Shown here in pieces: positions 20,067 to 30,612 of a DNA stretch of 64,000 bases. Source of the stretch: Suillus spraguei (lineage: Eukaryota > Basidiomycota > Agaricomycetes > Boletales > Suillaceae); NCBI GenBank assembly GCA_016800925.1, contig JABCPU010000156.1:62001-126000 (forward strand), in the 5' to 3' direction. Positions within the stretch are counted from its first letter, which is position 1, and every line of letters begins with the position of its first letter. A program made the translations under genes and the position numbers. The notes below the pieces were generated by a model. That model had not been told where the DNA came from and did no database searches. It worked only from the letters and a program-made list of their open reading frames with translations.

Positions 20067-22381
20067 AGATTGTGAGAGGTATGCACAAGGGTGATAAACA
20101 CCATTCTCATCAGTCTGCAGGAGAACCCGCCAGTTGCTACGAGCGAAGCGTCGGTAGCAATGGCAAATTGTCGGGAAGGATCAGGGTTACGGAGTACCGG
20201 TTGGGAAGTAAAGCGTCGTTTCAATTCTTCGAAGGTGTCCATACATTCGGTTGACCATTCAAAGGCCTTATCTTTCTTTGTCAAATCGATAAGGGGTCTA
20301 GCGATGTCAGAATAGTGGGAAATGAACGTGCGGTAGAAGTTGCAAAAACCGAGGAATGACCGAACATCTTTTACAGATTTCGGGGTTGGCCATTCGGAGA
20401 TTCCCTTGGTCTTGGCGGTGTCCATAGCAACTTGTCCGGGGCGAATTATCATTCCGAGGTATTCCACTTCTTCTGCATCGAAGGTGCATTTCTCCGGTTT
20501 CAAGAACAGGTGTTCTTTTCGTATTTTCATCAAAACTCGTCTGGTCTGTTCATGGTGTTCTGCCATTGTTGTGGAGAAAATCAGGATATCGTCCATATAA
20601 ATAACCATCCATCCTTCATTGATTTCTTGCTGAAAGGTGCGATTCATGTATGCTTGAAAGGTTGCTGGGGAATTGCAGAGGCCGAAGAACATGACGTTTG
20701 GTTCAAAGAGGCCAAATTCCGTGGTAAAAGCAGCTTTCCACCTATCATCAGGATGGATGCGAATATTGTTATAACCGGACCGGATATCCATTTTCGTAAA
20801 GAACTGTGCGTTATGAAGTCGTGCGACAAGGGAAATAGGAAGTGGAAGCGGATATGCGTTCTTGACTGTCCAATCATTGATGTAGCGATAATCTTGACAG
20901 GGGCGCAGTTCTCCACTTTTCTTTCCCACAAAGAAGAAGCCACTGGCTTGAGGTGACTTCGATTCCGAGATGAATCCTTTCGCAACGTTTTCATCGATAA
21001 ACGTTTTGACAGCAGCGCGTTCTTTTTCCAATAGCGGGTAGACCTTAGACGTACGAGGAATAAAACCAGGTTTGGTGTCGATCCGATGATCAATACCAGG
21101 GCGTTCAGGGGGTAGTTTGTTTAATCCGTCTTTAGCAAAGACGTCTGTGAAGTCGTGCAAATAATCCGGGACCAATTCTTCGAAGGATTTCTTTTTCTTT
21201 TCCTTCTCGTCCGTGGCGAATTCCTGAGCTTTGTTACTATATTTCGGAGTGGAGAGAGGAATGGTGGAGTAGTTGGAGGATTGTTCGAATTGGGAAGTTC
21301 CATCACGTGTTAATAGTGTATCCATGGATACTTCTTCTATGATCCTCATGCTAACTCCATCAGTGTCGTATTCCACAAGAAATTCTCCATCTCCTAGTTC
21401 ATATGAGGAAATGTCGCGTACTTCTGGTGCATGCCAGACATCATTCATGGTATCGAATTGGTCATCATCCTCGGTTGGGATCAACGAGGGCACGGGTTCT
21501 TCTGTGTCAGGGATTTCTTCTATTGAAGCTGAAAGAGTTTTCGGGGGAACAAAGAACTTGGATAATTTCGGTACATTGGTGTCTCGCCCTGGGAGTTCTT
21601 CTTCCGGTTTTCTCTTTCCCTGTTTCTGTTCTTCTATTGGCCGCTGCTCAATAGGTTCTTGTCCGACCCGATGCTCGGGTTCAGATTCATTCTTGCGCTT
21701 CTCTGCGCGGGGAATTGGTGATACTGCTCGCGGCAGTTGTACACGTGGAGTGGGTTTTGCAGTACGTGGAGTACGTACTTCTGGTTCTGGGTCTTCTGGA
21801 ACATCAACAGGGGAAGCGATGCTTGGTTTCGGAAGACGGGAATGTTGCCATCTGGTATGGTGATTGAATAATCGTGGCAACCCATTCTTTTGTCTATCTT
21901 CATCTATATCGATTTCGATTTCATCAGATTTCTCTGTCCGTGAAAGGACAAGTGTTTCAGCAGCCCAATCTATAATTGGGTTCATTGCTCGTAACCATGG
22001 GATTCCAAGGAGGATTTGGTCTCTCCTTCCTAGTTTGGTGATATTGAACTTTCCGTACATGGTTCGATCGTCAATTTTGACCACTAGGAGGCAGTAATGC
22101 GTGATTGGTCCTCCTTTTATGAGAGTTCCATCTGCCGTTGTAACTCGGAATGGTTCCTTGAGTTTTCGTCGTGTGATTTGATGGAGTTTCACAAACTCTT
22201 CTGAGATAAATGTTCCTGCTGCTCCTGAATCGATAACAGTGGTGGTGTCGACGGATTTCAAGCGAGTACGCGAGTGGAGGGTGATAGGGACACGTAGTTC
22301 TTTTCTTTCACCTACAGCGCGTACAAGTCTTAGTATTACATTGGGAGAAACATACGTCGAGTCTTTGTTTCTCCAAGTCAA
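20063..22381 (-). pseudogene. Element 1 protease and reverse transcriptase
   Basis: Retropepsin motif DSGAAGTFISEEF near residue 56, a ~200-residue variable linker, then RT: KSPQASGFFFVGKKSGELRP, YRYINDWT, TKMDIRSGYNNIRI, the active site VIYMDDILIFS and the thumb EYLGMIIRPGQVAMD. The frame begins at TTG overlapping the gag stop (TTGA). It loses frame at the start of RNase H, so the polyprotein cannot be made from this copy without frameshift correction. Confidence 0.9.
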
Positions 22382-23202
22382 AAATCCTCAACAATCCGTC
22401 TCACGGTTTCTTCATCTTTGACTTCGGTTTGTCGGAGCGGGGTTTTCTTCTTTCTGTCAGGACAGTTGTGAATACGGTGTCCTGTCTTTCTGCATCCGAA
22501 GCATTGCCCTTTCTTCATGCATTCGGATCTTTCCATATCGGAGATTCGGTCTACAACCATTGCGTTGGAGTCGCGGTTCGGAGTATACCGCGCATTTCCA
22601 TAGTTCTTCTTCTTCTGTTGTGGAATATGACGTGTCCTCATAGCATTAAGCCGATGATGGGCGTTGTCAATAGCAACGCATTGCAACACAACATCTCTGA
22701 ATACTTCGGAGACATCTCCCGTATTGAAAAGCTTTGTGAGGATACCCCAATTAAGACCGTCTTGGAAGAACTGGATCTTCGTCGCGTTGTCAGTAACCTG
22801 AGCCTTGGCTGCAAGTGCCTCAAAGTCGGCGACGTAGGTGTGGAGATCTCCAGTTCCTTGTTTGAGATCTCTGAGGCGTGTAAGCGCGGTCATTCTGGTA
22901 TCCACTGGTTGGAATGCTTCGTTGAAGCTCTTCATAAAATCCACCATCGTCCCATAACCAACTTTTTGTCCCGAAGTGTCGGTAGATTGGGCGTGTTCAA
23001 GGAATTGTTCCTTCCAAGACTTGGCATTCTTCTCGGTCATGAAGGATGTTATGTAGATGATCTTCTGCTTGTCGGTAGTATAAAGCTTTTCATTGATGTC
23101 AAAGTGCAGATTGCACGACTGGATAAACTCGCGAGAGTTATCACGATCTCCATCAAAACCAATCGGTTGACCGATCTTGTATTCGAATTCTTTGGTCGAC
23201 AT
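22378..23202 (-). CDS. Element 1 Gag, 274 residues
   Basis: Forms the virus-like particle and packages element RNA. Capsid-type helical region (SREFIQSCNLHFDINEKLYT, YGTMVDFMKSFNEAF, LNWGILTKLF) followed by the zinc knuckle CFGCRKTGHRIHNC near residue 235 and a charged tail. Intact, starting at the first ATG about 200 bases after the 5' LTR. It overlaps pol by one base at the stop (TTGA). Confidence 0.9.
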   Translation of the reverse strand: MSTKEFEYKIGQPIGFDGDRDNSREFIQSCNLHFDINEKLYTTDKQKIIYITSFMTEKNAKSWKEQFLEHAQSTDTSGQKVGYGTMVDFMKSFNEAFQPVDTRMTALTRLRDLKQGTGDLHTYVADFEALAAKAQVTDNATKIQFFQDGLNWGILTKLFNTGDVSEVFRDVVLQCVAIDNAHHRLNAMRTRHIPQQKKKNYGNARYTPNRDSNAMVVDRISDMERSECMKKGQCFGCRKTGHRIHNCPDRKKKTPLRQTEVKDEETVRRIVEDF

Positions 23203-23389
23203 GGTTGATGATTCTTCTGGTGAGTTATACTTTCTCGGTGCCTACACGCGCTGTCTTGCTGTCCGTCAGGGCTTTCTTCTGTCAGAGGGCTTCTCTTGAC
23301 AATCTGCTCAGCGTACGCGTACGCTAGTCTACTGGATCGAAGCGATCAGGGTTCAGGGTCGAAGACTGGATAGTCGACGATCAAAGTGG

Positions 23390-23401
23390 ACTTTAATCTT
23401 T
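23390..23401 (-). other. Primer-binding site of element 1 (candidate self-priming)
   Basis: Directly after the 5' LTR the element reads AAAGATTAAAGTCC. It does not resemble a usual tRNA 3' end. AAGATTAAAGT is the exact complement of ACTTTAATCTT inside the LTR (minus strand, at 23663-23673), about 30 bases downstream of the TATTTAAG box. Confidence 0.65.
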
Positions 23402-23871
23402 TGTTACGAACTGGGGTGGCGTCACCAGCGACAGTGAAAAGACACAGGCGGTCTGCTGGGAGATCTTACAATGTTCAAAAGAGAACAAGGTGAAAGTACA
23501 AGGAACGTGTTCCGAGTACGATCAAGGGTTCAGCCTCTAAGACAAGTCTAAGAGGTATCCGCGAGAATAGAGACTAAGACTAAGGAGTGCTTAGACTTAG
23601 AGACGATTCAAGACGACTTAGGTTGGTGACCTAAGCGAAGGAGATTCCAGGTAAAACCCAGTAAGATTAAAGTAGAGAATCTACTACAAGTACACTGTGC
23701 TTAAATAGGCCAATATGTGCGCACAGACCAAGAGGGTGTGGGAACGTAAGTGCGTATCCAAAGAAGGAAGGCAGCTATAGTACAGATGCGTTGAGCATAT
23801 GAGTCAGAGTCACGTCATGTAATATATACGGTAAAGTAAGAAAATGAATAGGGGCACGTACGATTGTAACA
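23402..23871 (-). repeat. 5' LTR of element 1
   Basis: 470 bases, nearly identical to 16698-17168. Drives element transcription; the predicted RNA start falls at or next to ACTTTAATCTT (23673 downward). Confidence 0.95.
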
Positions 23872-23989
23872 ATGTTCCTGTCGAAAACCAGCTGAAGAGT
23901 ACAATAAACCTGCAAAGAGTGTTTATGTCAAAAAACAGTTGAAACTGAAGCAGACTTACTGCAATAATAGCGAGGGCAAAGGCAGCATG
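23872..23989 (-). pseudogene. Unrecognised host gene, 5' fragment between the two LTR elements
   Basis: The 118 bases between the elements hold, on the minus strand, an exon end (ALAIIA), an intron GTAAGTCTGC...CTTTGCAG, and the start of the exon that continues after element 1 at 16692. Coding agrees in frame across the ATGTT target duplication. Confidence 0.6.
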
Positions 23990-24464
23990 TGTTACAATTG
24001 TACATGCCCCTATTCATTTTCTACTTCATTTACCTTGTATATTACGTAACATGACTCTGACTCATATGCTCAACGCATCTGTACTATAGTTGCCTTCCTT
24101 CTTCGGATACGCACTTACATTCTCACGTCTCTCTTGGTCCGTGCGCACATATTGGCCTATTTAAGCACGATGTACTTGTAGTAGATTCTTCACTTTAATC
24201 TTACTGGGTTTTACCTGGAATCTCCTTCGCTTAGGCCTCCAACCTAAGTCGTCTTGAATCGTCTCTAAGTCTAAGCACTCCTTAGCCTTAGTCTCTATTC
24301 TTGCGGATACCTCTTAGACTTGTCTTTGAGGCTGAACCCTTGATCGTACTTGGAACGCGTTCCTTGTACTTTCACCTTGTCCTCTTTTGGACATTGTAAG
24401 AACTTCCCAGCAGACCGTCTGTGTCTTTTCACTGTCACTGGTGACGCCACCCCAGTTCGTAACA
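23990..24464 (+). repeat. 5' LTR of element 2
   Basis: 475 bases, TGTTAC...GTAACA, a diverged version of the element 1 LTR. Confidence 0.95.
24158..24202 (+). promoter_or_regulatory. LTR core promoter and predicted RNA start
   Basis: TATTTAA at 24158-24164 is followed by ACTTTAATCTT at 24192-24202, a spacing that suits an RNA start at or just before 24192. The 11-mer is the exact complement of the primer-binding site. Confidence 0.6.
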
Positions 24465-24477
24465 AAAGATTAAAGTC
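24465..24477 (+). other. Primer-binding site of element 2 (candidate self-priming)
   Basis: AAAGATTAAAGTC directly follows the LTR; AAGATTAAAGT (24466-24476) pairs with the LTR 11-mer at 24192-24202. The pair is conserved between elements although the LTRs have diverged around it. Confidence 0.65.
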
Positions 24478-24664
24478 CATTTTGATCGTCGACTATCCAG
24501 TCTTCGACCCTGAACCCTGATTGCTTAGATCAGCAGACTAGCGTACGTGTACGCTGAGCAGATTGTCAAAGAGAAGCCCTCTGACAGAAGACAAGCCCTG
24601 ACGGACAGCAAGACAGCGCGTGTAGGCACCGAGAAAGTATAACTCACCAGACGAATCATCAAAC

Positions 24665-25498
24665 ATGACGACCAAAGACTTCGAATACAAGATCGGTCAA
24701 CCAATCGGTTTTGATGGAGATCGTGATAACTCTCGCGAGTTTATCCAGTCATGCAACTTGCACTTTGACATCAATGAAAAGCTTTACACCACCGATAAAC
24801 AGAAGATCATCTACATAACATCCTTTATGACCGAAAAGAACGCCAAATCTTGGAAGGAACAGTTCCTTGAACATGCCCAATCAACCGACACTTCTGGACA
24901 AAAAGTTGGTTATGGAACGATGGTGGATTTTATGAAGAGCTTCAAAGAAGCATTCGAACCAGTGGATACCAAAGGAACTGCGCTTACGAAACTCAGAGAT
25001 CTCAGACAAGGAAGTGGAGATCTCCACACCTATGTCGCTGACTTTGAGGCACTTGCAGCCAAGGCTCAGATCACCGACAATGCAATGAAGATCCAGTTCT
25101 TCCAAGATGGCCTTAATTGGGGTATCCTTACAAAGCTTTTCGCAACGGGAGATGTCTCAGAAATATTCCGAGAAGTTGTGCTGCAATGCGTTGCTATTGA
25201 CAATGCCCATCATCGGCTTCAAGCCATGAGGACACGTCATGCTCCACAACAAAAGAAGAAGAACTATGGGAATGCATGGTATATTCTGAACCATGATTCC
25301 AACACAATGGTCGTAGATCGAATCTCTGATATGGAGAGATCCGAATGCATGAAGAAAGGACAATGCTTCGGATGCAAGAAGACAGGACACCGCATTCATA
25401 ATTGTCCTGACAGAAAGAAGAAGACCCTGCTCCGACAAACTGAAGTCAAAGAAGAAGAAGACGAAGAAACTGTAAGGCGGATTGTGCAGGATTTTTGA
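24665..25498 (+). CDS. Element 2 Gag, 277 residues
   Basis: Intact homolog of element 1 Gag with the same capsid-type region and knuckle CFGCKKTGHRIHNC. It differs by scattered substitutions and by three extra acidic residues before the end. Ends at TTGA, overlapping the pol frame as in element 1. Confidence 0.9.
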   Translation: MTTKDFEYKIGQPIGFDGDRDNSREFIQSCNLHFDINEKLYTTDKQKIIYITSFMTEKNAKSWKEQFLEHAQSTDTSGQKVGYGTMVDFMKSFKEAFEPVDTKGTALTKLRDLRQGSGDLHTYVADFEALAAKAQITDNAMKIQFFQDGLNWGILTKLFATGDVSEIFREVVLQCVAIDNAHHRLQAMRTRHAPQQKKKNYGNAWYILNHDSNTMVVDRISDMERSECMKKGQCFGCKKTGHRIHNCPDRKKKTLLRQTEVKEEEDEETVRRIVQDF

Positions 25499-28400
25499 CC
25501 TGGAGAAACAAAGACTCGACGTATGTTTCTCCTAATATATTACTAAGACTTGTACGCGCTGTAGGTGAAAGAAAAGAACTTCGTGTCCCTATCACCCTCC
25601 ACTCGCGTACTTGCTTAAAATCCGTCGACACCACCGCAGTTATCGATTCAGGAGCAGCAGGAACATTCATCTCTGAGGAGTTTGTAAAACTCCATCAAAT
25701 CACACGACGAAAACTCAAAACACCATTTCGAGTTAGGTGGTCAAAATTGATGAACGAACCATGTATGGGAAATTCAACATCACCAAATTAGGAAGAAGAG
25801 ATCAAATCCTTCTTGGAATCCCATGGTTACGAGCAATGAACCCAATTATAGATTGGGCTGCTGAAACACTTATCCTTTCGCGGACGGAGAAATCAGATGA
25901 AATCGAAATTGATTTGGACATGGATCGAAAGAAGAACGGGTTGCCTCAACTCTTCAATTATCACACCAAATGGCAATATTCCCGTCTTCTGAAACCTTTC
26001 ATCGCTTCTCCTATCGATACCCTTGAAGACCTAGAACCAGAAGTACGAATACCACGTACTACAGACCCCACTCCACGTGTCCAACTGCCAAGACCAGTAT
26101 CACCGATTCCCCGCACAGAAAAGTGCAAGAATGAATCCGAACCCAAGCATCGGGTTGGACAAGAACCTATTGAGCAATGGCCAATAGAAGAACAGAAATA
26201 TGGAAAGAGAAAAGCAGAAGAAGAAATCCCAGGGCGAAGCACCAACGTACCGAAACTATCCAAGTTCTTTGTTCCCCCGAAAACTCTTTCGGCTTCAATT
26301 GAAGAAATCCCCGATAAAGAAGAACCCGTGCCCTCGTTGATTCCAACAGAGGATGATGACCAATTCAACACAACACAAGATGTCTGGCATGCACCAGAAG
26401 TGCGAGAAATTTCCTCTTACGAGCTTGGAGAAGGAGAGTTCCTTGTGGAGTACGATACCGACGGAGTTAGCATGAGAATCATCGAAGAAGTTTCCATGGA
26501 TACACCTCTTACACGAGATGGAACTTCCAAACTCGAGCAACTTTCCAACTACTCCGCAATTCCTCTTCCCCCTCCTAAATACAGTAACAAGGCTCAGGAA
26601 TTCGCCACGGATGAGAAGGAAAAGAAAAAGAAATCTTTCGAAGAATTGGTCCCAGACTACTTGCATGATTTTGCGGATGTCTTTGCTAAAGATGGACTGA
26701 ACAAATTGCCCCCGAACGCCCTGGTATCGATCATCGGATTGACACCAAACCCGGTTTTATCCCTCGCACGTCAAAGGTTTACCCATTATTGGAAAAGGAA
26801 CGCGCTGCCGTCAAAACGTTTATCGATGAAAATGTTGCGAAAGGTTTCATCTCGGAGTCGAAGTCACCCCAAGCCAGTGGTTTCTTCTTTGTGGGAAAGA
26901 AGAGTGGAGAATTGCGTCCCTGTCAAGATTATCGCTACATCAATGATTGGACAGTCGAGAACGCTTATCCGCTCCCACTCCCCATTTCCCTTGTCGCACG
27001 CCTTCATAACGCATGGTTCTTTACAAAAATGGATATTCGGTCCGGCTATATTCGCATCCATCCTGATGATAGGTGGAAAGCTGCTTTTACTACGGAATTC
27101 GGCCTCTTTGAACCGAACATCATGTTCTTTGGCCTCTGCAATTCCCCAGCAACCTTCCAAGCATTCATGAATCGCACCTTTCAACAAGAAATTAATGAAG
27201 GATGGATGGTTATCTATATGGATGATATCCTGATTTTCTCTACAACTATGGCAGAACACCGTGAATGGACCAGACGAGTTTTGATGAAGATACGGAAGGA
27301 ACACCTGTTCTTGAAACCGGAGAAATGCACCTTCGATGCAGAAGAAGTGGAATACCTCGGAATGATAATTCGCCCCAGACAAGTTGCTATGGATACCGCC
27401 AAGACCAAGGGAATCTCCGAATGGCCAGTCCCGAAATCTGTAAAAGATGTTCGGTCATTCCTCGGCTTTTGCAACTTCTACCGCACGTTCATTTCCCACT
27501 ACTCTGATATCGCCAGACCTCTTATCGATTTGACAAAGAAAGATAAGATTTTCGATTGGTCAACGGAATGCATGGATATCTTCGAAGAATTGAAACGACA
27601 CTTTACATCACAACTGGTACTCCGTAATCCTGATCCCTCCCGACAATTCACTATTGCTACTGACGCTTCGCTCGTAGCAACTGGCGGAGTTCTCTTACAG
27701 ACTGACGAAAACGGTGTTTATCACCCATGTGCATATCTGTCACAGTCCTTGAACCCTGCAGAACGCAATTACCAGATCTTTGATCGGGAACTCCTTGCCG
27801 TAATCCGGGCATTGAACGAATGGCATCATTATCTCGAAGGAAACCCACACCCCGTCCTGGTATTCACCGACCACAAGAACCTTCTGTACTTTAGAAGTGC
27901 ACAGAAGCTTACCCGTCGCCAAGCACATTGGCAGTTGATCTTGTCTATCTACAACATTGAACTGCATCATGTTGCAGGTACTAAGTTGGCAGTACCTGAT
28001 GCACTATCTCGCCGACCAGACTACAACTCCGGCAAAGATGATAACGAAGACCAGATACTCCTCCCTGATGCTCTTTTCGTTCGTCTTATTGATACCAACT
28101 TGAAGGATGTTTTATCATCCTCTGACCCTCTCGACGATCCTGTTTTCAAGACAGCGTCCGATGCCCTTGATGGCGTGTGCCTTCCTCCTATGAAGTCAGC
28201 ACTCTCTGATTGGAAGATTGAGGAGAATGTCCTCTATTTTAAGAACCGCGCCTATATTCCACCAGCGCATCGTCCTGATATCTTAAAAAGGTATCATGAT
28301 CATCCTACCGTGGGACACCCCGGTAGATTTAAAACTGAAGAACTCGTGAAACGGGAAGCCTGGTGGCCCGCAATGGGCTCTTATATTCGGAAATACGTCG

Positions 28401-29496
28401 AGGGTTGCGCCTTTGTCAGCAAATGAAAGTTGATATGCACCCCGTTCAACCCCCACTCATGCCTATTCCCTCCTCGGCGGTTCGCCCATTTTCTCAGGTC
28501 TCTGTCGATCTTATCACTGACCTCCCTGTCTCCGGAGGCTTTGACAGTATCATGGTCGTGGTAGAAACCATCACTTCCGAAGGGGTTGCTAAGCTATTTT
28601 TGAAACATGTCTACCGACGATTCGGACTCCATGACAAAGTTATCTCAGATCGAGGTCCGCAGTTCCTATCACGCTTCTCTAAGGAGCTTGCCCGACTTCT
28701 CGACTACGTCATTGCCCCATCTACAGCTTACCACCCTCAGACTGATGGTCAAACGGAAAGGCTTAATCAGGAACTTGAAACATACCTTCACATCTATTGC
28801 CGTAACAACCCTGAAGATTGGGTAGAACACCTACCAATCGCTGAATTCGTCCATAACCACCGAAAACATGATGCAAGGAATGCATCACCCTTCTATTTGA
28901 TGATGGGATATGAACCACACGCTATTCCCCACCTTATCCCTGATTCATCCATACCCGCAGCAGAAGATCGAGTACGATCCCTGCAGAAGATAAGAGAAGA
29001 AGCAATCGCGTGCCATAACATTGCAATGCAAACGATGGCTGAACGATCCCGAGGAGATAAGTACATTCCATGGAAGATCGGAGACAAGGTTTGGCTATCC
29101 GCTGCAAACCTTAGACTCAAACTCCCATCAAAGAAACTAGCACCGAAATGATACGGACCTTTCCCGATCATCGATGTCTTATCACCCATCACGTTCACAC
29201 TGAAACTCCCTCCGCAATGGAAGATCCACCCCACATTCCACGCTTCTGTCTTATCATCCTATAGTGAAACAGATGTACACGGTCCGAACTTCCCCAAACC
29301 GCCACCTGACATCATTGAAGAAGAAGAAGAATATGAAATAGAAGCAATTCTTTCTCACAAAGGAACCGGCAATCGCCGACGCTATCTCATTTCCTGGAAA
29401 GGATACTCATCGGGAGATAATGAATGGCTCCCAGAAAAGAACCTGAAGAACTCCGCTCGAATCCTGAATGCTTATAAGAAGCAACACGCCCTCTGA
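25495..29496 (+). pseudogene. Element 2 Pol, degenerate
   Basis: Retropepsin (DSGAAGTF), RT (VIYMDDILIFS), RNase H (VFTDHKNLLYF), integrase (SDRGPQF, HPQTDGQTERLNQELE) and chromodomain (SWKGYSSGDNEWLPEKNL) are all present in order. Lesions seen: out-of-frame deletion near 25732 in protease, one-base deletion near 26712, loss of two Asn codons in the RT motif at about 27047, one-base deletion near 28415 (stop after CAFVSK), loss of sixteen codons after VVV near 28563 in the integrase, and CGA to TGA at 29149. It cannot make a working polyprotein. Confidence 0.92.
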
Positions 29497-29547
29497 TTAT
29501 CTTTCAGTCAATCAACTCGCACTAGCATTTGATCAACTATCGTCGAA

Positions 29548-30612
29548 ATGTCTTTCCCCACTGCCTACATCACCCCCATCATCGTTGCCAACAATGACTC
29601 CGACTCTGAAGCTGAAAACTACGGAACTCTCACCGCTGAAATTGACAACACCTCCTACATTGAAGCCGCTATTCTCTGTGAAGGACATGCTCTCGAAATC
29701 GAAAGAATCCTCACTGAAAGAGGTGCTTTCCCCGCCCTACTCCTTGTCAACATCATCCGCACCGCAGCTCTTATCGAAGCCACTGCCAAAGACACAACAG
29801 AAATTACACTCTGTCACCGCTTCCTTCATCTTCAAAAACGCATTCGTGCTTACGCTATGTTGTTGCTTCCCAGTTCTTTTAAGAATGATGTGGAAGAAGC
29901 TATTCACATTATCGCCGAACGTCGAGCAGGCGTTGCTCGACCTCCCTCTCCACAGGAAGATACGCCACTTCCTATTCCAGCACCCATTTCTTCACGCATT
30001 TATTCTAGTCTTGACGCCTTTACTGGCCTATACACTGCTGTCCAAGAGATCGGACAACTCACCGATACAGTCGTCAAAACCATTCAGCAATCAGTTGCTG
30101 AAACCAGAGCAGCCAGAAACTTAGTGGAAGAAGCTATTACTGACTTACAACAAACGCAAACCGACCTCGCTTCTCCCTGAACACCATCCCCTATTATAAC
30201 CTCCTATGAGCACCCCGCATGGTTGTACGAACCTTGTACAGAAGAGCAGTGCAAGGCCGCAAAATTATTAGGAGTCCCTGTCACCGAGCTGATAATGCTT
30301 GGTCCACGACTTCGTGATCTACATATTCACCCTCCTATGTCCATCCCATCGTCGTTCGGTCCGATGGATCCCGTCCCGCCAGTCTTAGTAAAAGACTTCG
30401 GTATCACTACCCCGTCCTCTTCCAACGAACTTCTTGAAATTGCTGAACGAGGAGCCACTCCTGACCTCCCTGCATCCGCATACACTCTCACTCCTGCTCA
30501 GCAGACGCAGCTCAGGCGTGAAAATACCTTTGCCTTGAAATGGATGAGGAGGAATAAGGGGAAGAAACGCGCCAGATCTACCAGTCCCACACCCACCATT
30601 TCTCCACTTGCA
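29548..30612 (+). pseudogene. Element 2 ORF3, with a stop and a truncated end
   Basis: Starts MSFPTAYITPI, as in element 1. It contains the 141-codon region absent from element 1, including SSLDAFTGLYTAVQEIGQLT and a helical stretch ending DLQQTQTDLASP, then a TGA at 30178, then a continuing frame (TEEQCKAAKLLGVPVTELIM, GKKRARSTSPTPTIS). The zinc-knuckle end is missing because the element is truncated. Confidence 0.8.

Larger units (their letters stand above)
16698..23871 (-). mobile_element. Full-length Ty3-type chromovirus, element 1 (7174 bases)
   Basis: Two LTRs (16698-17168 and 23402-23871) begin TGTTAC and end GTAACA and differ, as far as I can read, by one base (a GGGG/GGG run). The target duplication ATGTT is perfect (16693-16697 and 23872-23876). 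Order on the minus strand: 5' LTR, primer site, gag, protease-RT-RNase H-integrase with chromodomain, an extra ORF, purine tract, 3' LTR. Lesions: one-base deletion near 20120, nonsense codon near 19425, 423-base in-frame deletion in the extra ORF relative to element 2. Confidence 0.95.
23990..30610 (+). mobile_element. Ty3-type chromovirus, element 2, lacking its 3' LTR
   Basis: Same family as element 1, head to head with it. The 5' LTR is 23990-24464; gag, pol and ORF3 follow. The match to element 1 stops within ORF3 at about 30610, where unrelated AT-rich DNA begins, so the zinc-knuckle end, purine tract and 3' LTR are gone. Pol holds several lesions. The coding differences from element 1 are spread over the whole length, so it is an older copy. 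Confidence 0.92.

Noticed and set aside
20432..20956. Open frames antisense to pol (also 22429-23208, 26864-27382)
   Set aside because: They lie opposite strongly conserved RT and gag coding sequence, and appear in both elements only because the sense strand is conserved.
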